The translations under genes and the position numbers were made by a program. Shown in pieces: positions 16,668 to 24,819 of a stretch of 64,000 bases of DNA. The DNA comes from Flavobacterium soyangense (GTDB lineage: Bacteria > Bacteroidota > Bacteroidia > Flavobacteriales > Flavobacteriaceae): assembly GCF_015277675.1 (NCBI RefSeq), contig NZ_JADHEC010000002.1:1-64000 (forward strand). Reading direction: 5' to 3'. The notes beneath the pieces are model-generated. The model saw only the letters and a program-made list of their open reading frames with translations, had not been told where the DNA came from and ran no database searches. Each line of letters begins with the position of its first letter. Within the stretch, counting starts at the first letter, position 1.

Positions 16668-17738
16668 TTATTTTATTTTAGCTCTTTGATATTGTATCGG
16701 CCAAGGCACATCGACACCAAGTTCTTTGGCAAAATTCAAGGCCAAGTTTGGATCCCTCAAAGATTCTCTGGCAAACAAAACCAAATCAGATTTTCCGGTG
16801 GCTACAATTTCTTCCGCCTGAGTGGCTTCGGTGATTAAACCTACTGCTCCTGTCAAGATTCCGGCTTCTTTTTTAATTCTTTCGGCAAAAGGAACTTGAT
16901 AATTGGGTCCCAAAGGAATTTGTTGATTGGTTACCAGTCCACCCGAAGAAACGTCAATTAAATCAACTCCTTTTTCTTTCAATAGTTGAGAAAGCTGTAC
17001 AGATTCTTCGATATTCCAACCGCCGTCAGCCCAGTCTGTTGCCGAAATCCTGATGAATAATGGCAAATTTGCAGGCCATTCGGATTGAACCGCTTCGAGA
17101 ACTTCAAGTAGCAATCGGATTCGGTTTTCGAAACTTTCTCCATATTCGTCGGTTCTGAAATTAGACAAAGGCGAAAGAAATTCGTGCAACAAATAGCCGT
17201 GTGCAGCGTGAATTTCGACCGCTTTGAAACCCGCTTTCAAGGCTCTTTTGGTGGCTGATTTGAAATCGGAAATTACTTTCTGGATTCCGGTTTTATCTAA
17301 TGCTATTGGCGCTTTTTCATTGGAATGAAAAGGAACAGCAGATGGCGCAACTGGATCCCAACCTTCATTGGTTTCGTCCAATTTTTTGTTGCCGTTCCAC
17401 GGTTCTGAAACGCTCGCTTTTCTGCCCGCATGCGCCAGCTGAATTCCCGGAATCGCATTTTGGGACACAATAAACCGGTTGACGGATTGCAATTTTTCGA
17501 TATGTTCGTCTTTCCAAAGACCCAAATCTCCGCGAGAAATTCGGCCTTCAGGAGAAACTGCAGTTGCTTCCTGAATGATTAAAGCCGCTCCACCACTGGC
17601 TCGACTGCCTAGATGTACCAAATGCCAATCATTGGCAAAGCCGTCTTCTGCTGAATATTGACACATTGGCGAAATGGCAATTCTGTTTTTGAATGTGATA
17701 CTTTTTATTTGGATAGTAGAAAATAATTTGGAAGACAT
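16668..17738 (-). CDS. NADH:flavin oxidoreductase, Old Yellow Enzyme (YqjM-like)
   Basis: From the ATG at 17738 (MSSKLFSTIQIKSITFKNRIAISPMCQYSAEDG) this is a 356-residue FMN-dependent TIM-barrel ene-reductase. C in PMCQYS and the HLGSRASGGAALIIQEATAV segment mark the thermophilic-like YqjM class. The catalytic pair is in the AVEIHAAHGYLLHEFLSPLSN stretch, and a late LVLFARESLRDPN segment binds FMN phosphate. A longer reading from 17792 adds 18 non-conserved residues and is rejected. It reduces activated alkenes with NAD(P)H; its physiological substrate is unknown. It is co-transcribed with the downstream oxidoreductase gene. Confidence 0.93.
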   Translation of the reverse strand: MSSKLFSTIQIKSITFKNRIAISPMCQYSAEDGFANDWHLVHLGSRASGGAALIIQEATAVSPEGRISRGDLGLWKDEHIEKLQSVNRFIVSQNAIPGIQLAHAGRKASVSEPWNGNKKLDETNEGWDPVAPSAVPFHSNEKAPIALDKTGIQKVISDFKSATKRALKAGFKAVEIHAAHGYLLHEFLSPLSNFRTDEYGESFENRIRLLLEVLEAVQSEWPANLPLFIRISATDWADGGWNIEESVQLSQLLKEKGVDLIDVSSGGLVTNQQIPLGPNYQVPFAERIKKEAGILTGAVGLITEATQAEEIVATGKSDLVLFARESLRDPNLALNFAKELGVDVPWPIQYQRAKIK

Positions 17739-17880
17739 ATTTTTGATTTTTAAGAATAGAATAGTTCGGTACGGCACAAGATTTTGTAACAAAAAGTAAA
17801 GTTAAGGCACATATGGTAAAGTAAAAAAGGAAAAGTTGCAATTATTAACAAATTTTTATCGCCTTGGCTAAAACTAAACC

Positions 17881-17911
17881 TTTGCAACTAGAACAGAAAG
17901 CCTTACTTTTG
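17881..17911 (+). promoter_or_regulatory. Sigma-A promoter of rseP
   Basis: TTTG at 17881-17884 and TACTTTTG at 17904-17911 are separated by exactly 19 bases, a perfect Bacteroidetes promoter. The transcript would include the repeat at 17938-17969 in its leader before the rseP start at 17976. Confidence 0.8.
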
Positions 17912-17937
17912 TGCGCTATACAAATTAAATTAATAAA

Positions 17938-17969
17938 GAGGATGAGATTGCTTCGTTCCTCGCAATGAC
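17938..17969. repeat. Dispersed 32-nt repeat in rseP leader
   Basis: This 32-base repeat (ends GAGGATG and CGCAATGAC) contains the pairable arms ATTGC (17947-17951) and GCAAT (17962-17966). It ends 6 bases before the rseP ATG. An inverted copy with 31 of 32 matches lies at 48505-48536, also 6 bases before a start codon. The core CATTGCGAGGAACGAAG is a dispersed repeat known from several bacterial genomes. Confidence 0.9.
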
Positions 17970-17975
17970 AAAGAA

Positions 17976-19319
17976 ATGGAAATAGTTATCAAGCTTTCTC
18001 AATTTTTATTGAGCTTATCATTACTGATTATACTTCACGAGTTAGGACATTTTATTCCTTCCAAAATATTTAAAACACGAGTAGAAAAATTCTATTTGTT
18101 TTTTGACGTCAAATACTCTTTGTTTAAAAAGAAAATTGGCGAAACGGAGTACGGAATCGGCTGGCTGCCTCTTGGCGGCTATGTGAAAATATCCGGAATG
18201 ATTGATGAAAGTATGGACAAGGAACAAATGGCTTTGCCTCCACAACCTTGGGAATTTCGTTCAAAACCAGCTTGGCAGCGATTGATTATTATGCTTGGTG
18301 GAGTTATTGTGAACTTCATTCTGGCTTTTGTCATCTATATTGGGATGGCTTTTGCTTATGGTGACGTGTACCTGAACAATTCAGAATTGAAAGATGGAAT
18401 TGCAGTTACAAGTCCTGTGGGTGAAGAATTAGGGTTTAAAACGGGAGATAAAATTATTGCAATTGATGGCGAAAAAATAGCTCGTTTTGATGAAATTCCA
18501 CTTAAACTGTTGTTTTCAAAATCAGCATTGATAAACCGTAACGGAGCCGAACAAACCATCAATTTTCCGGTTGATTTGATTGATAAAGTCCTAAAAGGGG
18601 AAAAACGTCCTTTTATTGGATTGAGAGAACCATTTGTAATAGGAAAAGTTCCTGATTCATCAGCAAATATTAAAGTGCTTTTGCCAAAAGATATTATCAA
18701 ATCCCTTAATGGTGAGTCGACAAAATATTACGATCAGGTTGTTGGAATTTTAAAAAACAATAAAAACAAGACTGCTGATGCTGTTGTCTTAAGAGATGAA
18801 AAAGAAGTTTCTGTAAAAATCAACATCAACAAGGAGGGAAAATTAGGAATAATTCCCGCTTCTGTTGGAATTAAAAGTCTGGAAAAACTGGGTCTTTATA
18901 AATTCAGCACACAAGAATACAGTTTCTTTGAGGCTTTCCCTGTGGGAATCGAGAAAGGAAAAAACCAGTTAGTGGGTTATGGCAAACAACTAAAAGCGAT
19001 TTTCAATCCACACACAGGTGCATACAAAGGCGTAGGTGGTTTTAAAGCTATTTTTGATATTTTTCCTAGCACTTGGAGCTGGGAAGTATTCTGGAATATC
19101 ACCGCTTTATTGTCAATAATGCTAGGCGTAATGAATTTATTGCCTATTCCGGCACTTGATGGCGGTCATGTAATCTTTTTATTATACGAAATGATTAGCG
19201 GAAAAAAACCAAGCGATAAGTTCTTAGAGAACGCTCAAATGGTTGGTTTCTTTCTACTTATAACTTTGTTATTGTTTGCCAATGGGAACGATATTTACAA
19301 GGCAATTGTGAGACATTAA
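17976..19319 (+). CDS. rseP: Site-2 intramembrane metalloprotease RseP
   Basis: This 447-residue inner-membrane zinc protease cuts membrane-bound substrates such as anti-sigma factors. The zinc motif HELGH is at residues 21-25 in the first transmembrane helix. A second membrane segment (RLIIMLGGVIVNFILAFVIYIGMAF) precedes two PDZ-like regions (about 135-215 and 220-300), and the C-terminal helix carries NLLPIPALDGGHV with the third zinc ligand. The length fits the family. Its leader contains a dispersed repeat and it has its own promoter. Confidence 0.96.
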   Translation: MEIVIKLSQFLLSLSLLIILHELGHFIPSKIFKTRVEKFYLFFDVKYSLFKKKIGETEYGIGWLPLGGYVKISGMIDESMDKEQMALPPQPWEFRSKPAWQRLIIMLGGVIVNFILAFVIYIGMAFAYGDVYLNNSELKDGIAVTSPVGEELGFKTGDKIIAIDGEKIARFDEIPLKLLFSKSALINRNGAEQTINFPVDLIDKVLKGEKRPFIGLREPFVIGKVPDSSANIKVLLPKDIIKSLNGESTKYYDQVVGILKNNKNKTADAVVLRDEKEVSVKININKEGKLGIIPASVGIKSLEKLGLYKFSTQEYSFFEAFPVGIEKGKNQLVGYGKQLKAIFNPHTGAYKGVGGFKAIFDIFPSTWSWEVFWNITALLSIMLGVMNLLPIPALDGGHVIFLLYEMISGKKPSDKFLENAQMVGFFLLITLLLFANGNDIYKAIVRH

Positions 19320-19346
19320 AATAAATTAAAAATTTTACGGATTTTA

Positions 19347-19377
19347 TTTGCTTCAAAAAAATTAAGCCTTATATTTG
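19347..19377 (+). promoter_or_regulatory. Promoter of tRNA-Asn
   Basis: TTTG (19347-19350), a 19-base spacer and TATATTTG (19370-19377) form a perfect consensus promoter 26 bases before the tRNA. Confidence 0.8.
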
Positions 19378-19403
19378 CACCGCTTTAAAAGTGAAACACA
19401 CTT

Positions 19404-19477
19404 TCCTTCTTAGCTCAGTTGGTTAGAGCATCTGACTGTTAATCAGAGGGTCCTTGGTTCGAGCCCAAGAGAGGGAG
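19404..19477 (+). tRNA. tRNA-Asn (GTT)
   Basis: The 74-base gene folds as a cloverleaf. The acceptor arm TCCTTCT pairs with AGAGGGA, with G as discriminator base. The D arm is AGCTCAGTTGGTTAGAGC, the anticodon loop CTGTTAA gives anticodon GTT, and the T arm holds TTCGAGCCC. CCA is not encoded. Its 3' 18 bases are the left attachment core of the mobile island, so the gene was kept intact by the integration. Confidence 0.96.
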
Positions 19478-19478
19478 C
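19460..19478. repeat. attL core, left 19-bp direct repeat
   Basis: CGAGCCCAAGAGAGGGAGC, covering the T arm and acceptor 3' end of tRNA-Asn. An identical copy is at 37657-37675. This is the expected crossover region of a tyrosine recombinase that targets a tRNA 3' end. Confidence 0.92.
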
Positions 19479-19483
19479 TTTTT

Positions 19484-19516
19484 AAAAAGACTTTACAGCA
19501 ATGTAAGGTCTTTTTT
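19484..19516 (+). terminator. Terminator after tRNA-Asn
   Basis: AAAAAGACTTTAC (19484-19496) pairs with GTAAGGTCTTTTT (19503-19515), ending in a T run. It lies inside the island, so it replaced the native tRNA-Asn terminator, which now sits at 37684-37712. Confidence 0.8.
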
Positions 19517-19624
19517 GTTTTAAAGCGGTAGTGAAAGCGGGACTTCACGGGGATTCAGTAGAAAAGAGCAAATTCTAGATTTTGCCAACTTGCCAACTTA
19601 TTTTGCAAAAAAAGGCAACATATT

Positions 19625-19654
19625 AGGCATCATCTCTTTTTCTAAAAGGCATCA
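19625..19654. repeat. Direct repeats AGGCATCA, candidate integrase arm sites
   Basis: AGGCATCA occurs at 19625-19632 and 19647-19654, 22 bases apart (two helical turns), and again near the other end at 37581-37588. Repeats near both ends of an integrated element and close to the integrase gene are typical arm-type binding sites. Confidence 0.5.
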
Positions 19655-19700
19655 CTTTTTTTATCGTAACCAATTGCATGTCTGACTAAAACAAAAAGTT

Positions 19701-20906
19701 ATGACAACAGACAATTTCAAAATTCTATTTATTGAAGGAAAGAATAGAAAAAACAAGAAGAATCAATCTCCATTATTTTGCCGACTAACCCTAAATGGGA
19801 ACAGAAAACAGCTTAGCACAGGTATTAATATTGAGTCCGAGCATTGGGATACCAAGAACCAAGTAATTCTAAAATCCCATAAATCTGCAATTCTATACAA
19901 CTCTCAATTGGACAAGATAAAATCTAAGGTCAATAGCATCTACATGATTTTAAGATTACAAGAAAATCCTTTTTCTATTGAAGACATTCACGACAAATAC
20001 TTTGGCAAAGAACTAAAGAAAAGTGAATTCATTCTCTCCTACTACAAACAGTATCTAGCCAAAATTAAAAAACTAGTAGGACTAGAAATCAAAGATAACA
20101 CCTATAAGAAGTTCGTTTATGTAGGCAATCATTTAGAAGCATTCCTGAAATGGAAATACAAGAAAACAGATTACCCTCTAGAAGAATTAAACTTGCAGTT
20201 TCTAAGTGATTTTGACTACTATTTAAAGACCGAGAAGAAGCAAGAGCAAATTACTATCAACAAAACAATTCAAAGACTTAGAACACCCATTAAACAAGCT
20301 ATTTCAGAAGGCTATTTAGATAGAGATCCGTTTATACTTCACAAGTCCAAAACAGTCCGTAAAACGGTTATATTCCTTACTACAGAAGAACTCAAAACCC
20401 TTGAAGAAGCAGTATTGCAACAAAAGAGATTAAGCACCATTCAAGACTTATTTATTTTCTGTTGTTACACAGGATTAGCCTTTAATGAAATGGCGCACCT
20501 AGAGAGGCAGAATATCCAAATTGGATTTGATGACATTAATTGGATTCAAATGAAACGTGAAAAAACACAGCGTCAAATCTCAATTCCAATCCTACCAAAG
20601 GCACAAGAAATCATTGAGAAATACTCAACCGATAGTAACCGCATATTCCCTCCAATAAGTAATCAAAAATTCAATTCTTATCTCAAAGAAATTTCAGCTA
20701 TAACAGGAATCGAAAAAAGATTGACGCACCACATTGCTAGGAAAACATTTGCTTCTACAGTTTTACTGTACAATGATGTTCCAATGGAAATTGTATCAGA
20801 ACTACTTGGTCATTCTAACATGGTTATTACACAGGAAAGTTACGGGAAGGTAGTGCAGAAGAAAGTAAGTGAAGCGATGTCTAATCTAAAGGACAAATTG
20901 AAATAG
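19701..20906 (+). CDS. Tyrosine recombinase / integrase
   Basis: This 401-residue integrase has an N-terminal arm-binding domain (about 1-100), a SAM-like core-binding domain (about 108-210) and a C-terminal catalytic domain. Catalytic residues visible are H344-x-x-R347 (HHIAR), H371 (LLGHS) and the nucleophile Y381 (ESYGKV), plus a lysine near 286-289. The first conserved arginine is replaced by alanine (A260 in YTGLAFNEM), as is known for Bacteroidetes integrases related to IntDOT. It should catalyse integration and excision at the tRNA-Asn core. Confidence 0.95.
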   Translation: MTTDNFKILFIEGKNRKNKKNQSPLFCRLTLNGNRKQLSTGINIESEHWDTKNQVILKSHKSAILYNSQLDKIKSKVNSIYMILRLQENPFSIEDIHDKYFGKELKKSEFILSYYKQYLAKIKKLVGLEIKDNTYKKFVYVGNHLEAFLKWKYKKTDYPLEELNLQFLSDFDYYLKTEKKQEQITINKTIQRLRTPIKQAISEGYLDRDPFILHKSKTVRKTVIFLTTEELKTLEEAVLQQKRLSTIQDLFIFCCYTGLAFNEMAHLERQNIQIGFDDINWIQMKREKTQRQISIPILPKAQEIIEKYSTDSNRIFPPISNQKFNSYLKEISAITGIEKRLTHHIARKTFASTVLLYNDVPMEIVSELLGHSNMVITQESYGKVVQKKVSEAMSNLKDKLK

Positions 20907-20911
20907 TATAG

Positions 20912-20952
20912 AATGAGTCTAACGCATTTAACACGTTTTAGGCTCATTTTTC
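20912..20952. terminator. Bidirectional terminator between integrase and HTH gene
   Basis: AATGAGTCTAA (20912-20922) pairs with TTAGGCTCATT (20938-20948), followed by T's on the plus strand. It separates the convergent integrase and HTH genes and overlaps the HTH 3' end. Confidence 0.6.
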
Positions 20953-21189
20953 ATTTAAAATATTGATTCCTTCAAAAATTTCATTTACATCTATACCCAA
21001 AGCAAAACAAAATCTCAATAGTAAATCAACAGTCATTCTTTGTTCATTTCTAAACACTCTTCTTACGGTAGTTTCTGAACATAGTGCTGCTCTGGCAAAC
21101 TCAGATTTATTCCCATCGAATTTTACAAGGAACTCTTTGTATATCCTTTTGACTAACTCATGTTCTATCTGTTCTAGATGCTTCTGCAT
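20944..21189 (-). CDS. Small XRE-like HTH regulator
   Basis: This 81-residue protein has a helix-turn-helix at about residues 26-60: KFDGNKSEFARAALCSETTVRRVFRNEQRMTVDLLLRFCFALGIDVNEIFEG, the XRE/Cro layout with the final VNEIFE helix. The N-terminal 20 residues form an extra helix. It lies convergent to the integrase and faces a 16-bp perfect palindrome 45 bases upstream of its start, a likely autoregulatory operator. It may control excision or the island genes. Confidence 0.82.
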   Translation of the reverse strand: MQKHLEQIEHELVKRIYKEFLVKFDGNKSEFARAALCSETTVRRVFRNEQRMTVDLLLRFCFALGIDVNEIFEGINILNEK

Positions 21190-21233
21190 TGAACAAAGAA
21201 AACAAATGACTAAATCAAAATTCTCTTCACTTG

Positions 21234-21249
21234 TCGACTTATAAGTCGA
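21234..21249. promoter_or_regulatory. Perfect 16-bp palindrome, candidate operator
   Basis: TCGACTTATAAGTCGA is perfectly symmetric and lies 45 bases upstream of the 81-residue HTH gene. The size fits a dimeric XRE repressor site. Confidence 0.6.
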
Positions 21250-21517
21250 AATTAAATTAGATTTGTGTACTGATATAAAATCCGTGTATGATGTAATACA
21301 CTAATCTAAAAGTAAGGAAGAAAGTCCTTGTGAATAATCTAAATTAATAGCGGTTTATTTTACAGAATGAGGAAACCCGTAATCAAATGATTTTGAAAAC
21401 AAATTACTTTGCCAACAAATCACTAAAAGTGGGTATTGTGAACAGGAAGTAATACGTGTTCCTTTGTTAGCAAAGGAAACCCGTGAAAGTAGAATAGGTT
21501 TGTTTTGAATTTAAAAT
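21250..21517. other. Structured intergenic region between two HTH genes
   Basis: This non-coding stretch holds several structured motifs: GTGTA/TACAC arms near 21284-21301, the motif GGAAACCCGT twice (21371-21380 and 21475-21484), and a strong 8-bp hairpin TTCCTTTG-TTAG-CAAAGGAA (21459-21478). TGAGGAAACCCGTA (21368-21381) is repeated in inverse at 30335-30348. No open reading frame is convincing. It could hold promoters and operators for both regulators or a small RNA. Confidence 0.45.
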
Positions 21518-21751
21518 TTAAAGAGTGTCAAAAAGGAATAATTGAGCAACATCAATTTTTAAGGTTTTGGCAATTGCATATAAGGTCGTAACAGAAGTAT
21601 TAATGACACCTCTTTCAATTCTGCTGATTTGGGAAATCTCGACACCTAGTTCATTTGCAAGCTGTTCTTGAGTGAAGCCTTTTGCTAAACGAAGTTCTCG
21701 AAGTTTTCCACCAAAGCTAATTAATATTCTTATTTTTTCTTGATTATCCAC
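21518..21751 (-). CDS. XRE family HTH regulator
   Basis: This 77-residue protein is almost entirely a Cro/C1-type helix-turn-helix: LRELRLAKGFTQEQLANELGVEISQISRIERGVINTSVTTLYAIAKTLKIDVAQLF. Such single-domain proteins act as dimers and commonly repress excision or replication genes in integrative elements. It is transcribed away from the lipoprotein-led cluster starting at 21873, so the 121-bp gap between the two starts probably holds its operators. Confidence 0.93.
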   Translation of the reverse strand: MDNQEKIRILISFGGKLRELRLAKGFTQEQLANELGVEISQISRIERGVINTSVTTLYAIAKTLKIDVAQLFLFDTL

Positions 21752-21872
21752 GAAATAAAATTCGAGGAATTAAGTTATTATTCAGTAGGCATATTTGCCT
21801 ATATTTGAAACTTAGAAACAACAACAGGAATGCTGAAAACTGTATAGAGTAGGCAATATTTTTAAATAAATT

Positions 21873-22670
21873 ATGAAGAATCTAATTTTTATTTTATCAT
21901 TCGCATTTTTGTTTTCATGCTCTAAACCAGAAGACAACCAGCCTAGTAATTCAAATGTCAAATTATTAAAATCGGTAATAGAAACTGGGGAAACATACGG
22001 AAGTTTTAGTTCCTACCATTACGAGAACAATATTCTAACTAAAGTTAATTACGGAGAATTGAACAATTCCATGGCTATCCAACAGCTAGGTTATGAAAAT
22101 AACAAACTAATAAAAATTGCACATGATGATAATTATGCAGGTTTTGGTAGTAGTAATAATAAAGCTGTAAATCCAGAGGATTTCTCATACAACTATAATT
22201 TAAGTAGTTATCCTGTAGAAACAATATCGTACATGACTAGCAGTATTTTTTACAAATCAATTTACAGAGATTATACCTACAATTTAAACAGTCAAAAACA
22301 GATTACTAGTATTGTAGAAAACAAGGATTTAAGCGTCGAATTTGTGTACAATACTACTCAGGTTACAAAACAAAAACAATTCGACAATCCCCCATACGAA
22401 TATACATTTACTTATGATGATAAAATAAATCCCTTCAATGTTCTGTATACAAAATTCGGGTTACTTGACGATTACATTTGTCCCTTATTAGGTCAAAATC
22501 ACATTTACCACTTTTTATCTCCAAACAACATCAAAGAAGTTTATAAAAACGGAATTTTACGTTACAGTTTTATTTATCAATATAACGATGAGAATCAGCC
22601 TGTATCAGTCGTTGCGTATGATTACTCCACTAGTAAAACTCATCAATACATGTACACCTACACAAATTAA
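21873..22670 (+). CDS. Putative lipoprotein of the island
   Basis: This 265-residue protein starts with a signal peptide ending in the lipobox-like FLFSCSK (Cys 16), so it is probably a lipoprotein. The mature part has repeated Y-x-Y/N segments (YHYENNILTKVNY, YENNKLIKI, YNTTQVTKQ, YTFTYDDKINPF) similar to the degenerate RHS/YD-like beta repeats of many Bacteroidetes lipoproteins. No specific family is recognised. It is the first gene of a short unknown cluster on the island and could be a surface protein. Confidence 0.8.
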   Translation: MKNLIFILSFAFLFSCSKPEDNQPSNSNVKLLKSVIETGETYGSFSSYHYENNILTKVNYGELNNSMAIQQLGYENNKLIKIAHDDNYAGFGSSNNKAVNPEDFSYNYNLSSYPVETISYMTSSIFYKSIYRDYTYNLNSQKQITSIVENKDLSVEFVYNTTQVTKQKQFDNPPYEYTFTYDDKINPFNVLYTKFGLLDDYICPLLGQNHIYHFLSPNNIKEVYKNGILRYSFIYQYNDENQPVSVVAYDYSTSKTHQYMYTYTN

Positions 22671-22706
22671 TTTTAAAATTAAAGAATAACTTAAACAAAG
22701 GTAAAA

Positions 22707-23048
22707 GTGATTTGGCAACAAACATCAATAGAAAAAATTAAGGCTGAATTGATTTTATCATGTGCCAATAATAATCCCGAATCATTTTTACCTTTTCTAA
22801 TGTCAGCGGAGGTAGAAACAGAAGCACCTAACAAAAAGGATTTTTATCAATTTCTTAAAGGAATGCTTAATCATGCTCATGAGAGTTCGGAAGGACAACT
22901 TACATTGAAAATAGAACAGCCAACATGGAACACAGATAAAGAAGTACTTCATTACAACTTTTATGACAATACCCATATATACCCCCTCCTTTCAATCGTA
23001 GTTAAAGAAAACAACAATCTAATCTGTTTAGGTATAATGCCCTTTTAA
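22707..23048 (+). CDS. Hypothetical protein
   Basis: This 113-residue protein probably starts with GTG at 22707 (no ATG nearby fits). It has no signal or membrane segment. The sequence looks alpha/beta, ending in LSIVVKENNNLICLGIMPF. No family is recognised. It sits 36 bases after the lipoprotein gene and 11 bases before the next gene, so it is in the same transcription unit. Confidence 0.6.
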   Translation: MIWQQTSIEKIKAELILSCANNNPESFLPFLMSAEVETEAPNKKDFYQFLKGMLNHAHESSEGQLTLKIEQPTWNTDKEVLHYNFYDNTHIYPLLSIVVKENNNLICLGIMPF

Positions 23049-23059
23049 AATAAAAAAAT

Positions 23060-23770
23060 ATGATAATTACATTATTAGTTATAGCAGTAATAGGACTTTA
23101 CATTTATAAATCGTCTATAAAAGATGGAGATATTGAAAATGAAGAATCTGAGCAAAGAGGTTCGCTAATAACAAAACGAAAAAAAACTAACTTTCAAGAA
23201 AGGAATGAAAGTATGGTAAGAATGGCAAATAACATGGGTATTTCTGTTGAGGAAGTTAAAGAGGATTATATCTCAGACTTAGAGAAGAATAATATTGGAA
23301 CTGATTTTAAAGCTCAAATAATAGAAGATTTAGAGTTTGGAAAAATAGAAGAATCTAAAGTTTTCGGTATTAAACCTGAAAACACTGGTTCAGCATTAAT
23401 GAGGGAATGGTTTATTGAGTACATCAGTGCAAAAGAAAATCAAAAAATCGACGAAGAAGTGGAAGAAATTCTTAAAGAAAGGAATTTGATTCCATGCTCA
23501 GCACACGATAAAAAAAAGTACGAAATGAGAATGCAATTAGAAGAAAGAATGGAAAATAGCGTCATAGAAGTTTGTAAAACCAACCCTATGATAAATACTC
23601 CTTTAGCAGTAATAGCTATAACCGAAGCGATAGGTATTGTATCTGAAAACTATAAAAAAAACCTTATTGAGGGAAAGGATGAAATTGGTCTAAATGAATT
23701 TGAAATCACTGTTTTAATAGAAGAGGCAAAAAAGAAAATTTTTAACAATTTAATAGAACACAAAATTTAA
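23060..23770 (+). CDS. Hypothetical membrane-anchored protein
   Basis: This 236-residue protein has one N-terminal membrane segment (residues 1-16, MIITLLVIAVIGLYIY) followed by a long, charged, mostly helical cytoplasmic or periplasmic part rich in E and K. A helical region around 55-100 (ERNESMVRMANNMGISVEEVKEDYISDLE) may be coiled. No family is recognised. It is followed after 4 bases by another protein of the same type, so the two probably form a membrane complex. Confidence 0.65.
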   Translation: MIITLLVIAVIGLYIYKSSIKDGDIENEESEQRGSLITKRKKTNFQERNESMVRMANNMGISVEEVKEDYISDLEKNNIGTDFKAQIIEDLEFGKIEESKVFGIKPENTGSALMREWFIEYISAKENQKIDEEVEEILKERNLIPCSAHDKKKYEMRMQLEERMENSVIEVCKTNPMINTPLAVIAITEAIGIVSENYKKNLIEGKDEIGLNEFEITVLIEEAKKKIFNNLIEHKI

Positions 23771-23774
23771 AATC

Positions 23775-24191
23775 ATGATTTGGATAATAATAGGAATTGT
23801 AGTAATTAGTCTAGTTGTTCATGGTTTTAAATTCAACAAAGACAACGAAGATTTAAATGGTCGTCCATTGCACGCGAAATTTAAATTTATATTAGAGATC
23901 TTGAACAGCGAAATATTTGACGGAGAAGGAGAAGTTTACGAGCTCCATAAAAGAAGTTTTAATCTTGGAGCGACCGGTCAAAATCAAATGATAAATTTTG
24001 AATATGGCGCTGGTAATTTAACCATTACGTGGAAATTTAAGTACCTTCAAAAAGAAATAATTAATAAAAAGGTATTTTTAGATGTTAGAAATTTAAGCGT
24101 TTTTGAACAAGAAAAGATTGCTCAAACAATGATGGAGCGTATGGTTAAAATTGTAAATGACCATAAAAACGAAGTCCATTCTAATTTTTAA
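23775..24191 (+). CDS. Hypothetical membrane-anchored protein
   Basis: This 138-residue protein begins with a single hydrophobic segment (MIWIIIGIVVISLVVHGF) and then a soluble domain with beta strands (GAGNLTITWKFKYLQKE) and a C-terminal helix (FEQEKIAQTMMERMVKIVNDH). No family is recognised. It is the last gene of the 21873-24191 cluster, which is followed by 173 bases without a gene. Confidence 0.65.
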   Translation: MIWIIIGIVVISLVVHGFKFNKDNEDLNGRPLHAKFKFILEILNSEIFDGEGEVYELHKRSFNLGATGQNQMINFEYGAGNLTITWKFKYLQKEIINKKVFLDVRNLSVFEQEKIAQTMMERMVKIVNDHKNEVHSNF

Positions 24192-24364
24192 TCTAAAAAA
24201 CTACTGTTACAAATTTTTATTGTAGTCTTAATTTAGAAATATATCCTTCCAAAAATTTTAATTTTTTTTTGAAGTCATACACTACATAAACCACACTTCA
24301 CCCCCTACTCTTTTTATAATTTGGGATATGCCCGTCAATGTTTAATCTTAAAATTATAAAAACT

Positions 24365-24709
24365 ATGGTTACAATTGTAGATTACAAAAAATATCAAAGA
24401 GAGAATGGGGAAAGCTTCTATGCTCTTGAAGTACAAGGAGGAATCGAATCTGTTAAAAGTAAAGAAACCGGAAAGACTTACTTTACAGCGCGAACAACTA
24501 AAGTACCATGTACGTTTACTGAGCCAACCTGTAAGGCACTAATTGGCACTCAAATGCCCGGAACTATAAAAAAGGTAACAGTAGACCCTTATGAATTTAC
24601 CATCAAGGAAACGGGCGAAATCATCAAAATGTCGCACCGTTACGAATACCTTTCGGAAGAAGAAAGCATCGTAGAAAGCAACGTGCTGAAAAATGAAATG
24701 GTATACTAA
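24365..24709 (+). CDS. Hypothetical protein preceding RecA-like ATPase
   Basis: From ATG 24365 this is a 114-residue protein (the ATG at 24338 would add nine residues with no support). It is basic to neutral with several beta strands (SFYALEVQGGIESV, KTYFTARTTKVPCTF, GTIKKVTVDPYEFTIK), compatible with a small beta-barrel. By position before a RecA-like ATPase it might be a single-strand DNA-binding protein, which is inference. A terminator follows at 24731. Confidence 0.65.
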   Translation: MVTIVDYKKYQRENGESFYALEVQGGIESVKSKETGKTYFTARTTKVPCTFTEPTCKALIGTQMPGTIKKVTVDPYEFTIKETGEIIKMSHRYEYLSEEESIVESNVLKNEMVY

Positions 24710-24730
24710 AACACCTCACTATAAGTAATT

Positions 24731-24762
24731 AAGGAACTCTCAAAAGGAGTTCCTTTTTTTTT
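24731..24762 (+). terminator. Rho-independent terminator
   Basis: AAGGAACTC (24731-24739) pairs with GAGTTCCTT (24747-24755), 7-base loop, followed by a run of T's. It isolates the 24365 gene from the ATPase gene. Confidence 0.85.
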
Positions 24763-24819
24763 ATAACAATAATTTATTATGTCGAATAACGACCAATAAC
24801 AACATCAAATAACATCAGT

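Noticed and set aside
17739-17792. Longer Old Yellow Enzyme start
   Set aside because: The extra 18 residues are not conserved and the typical family start MSSKLF follows.
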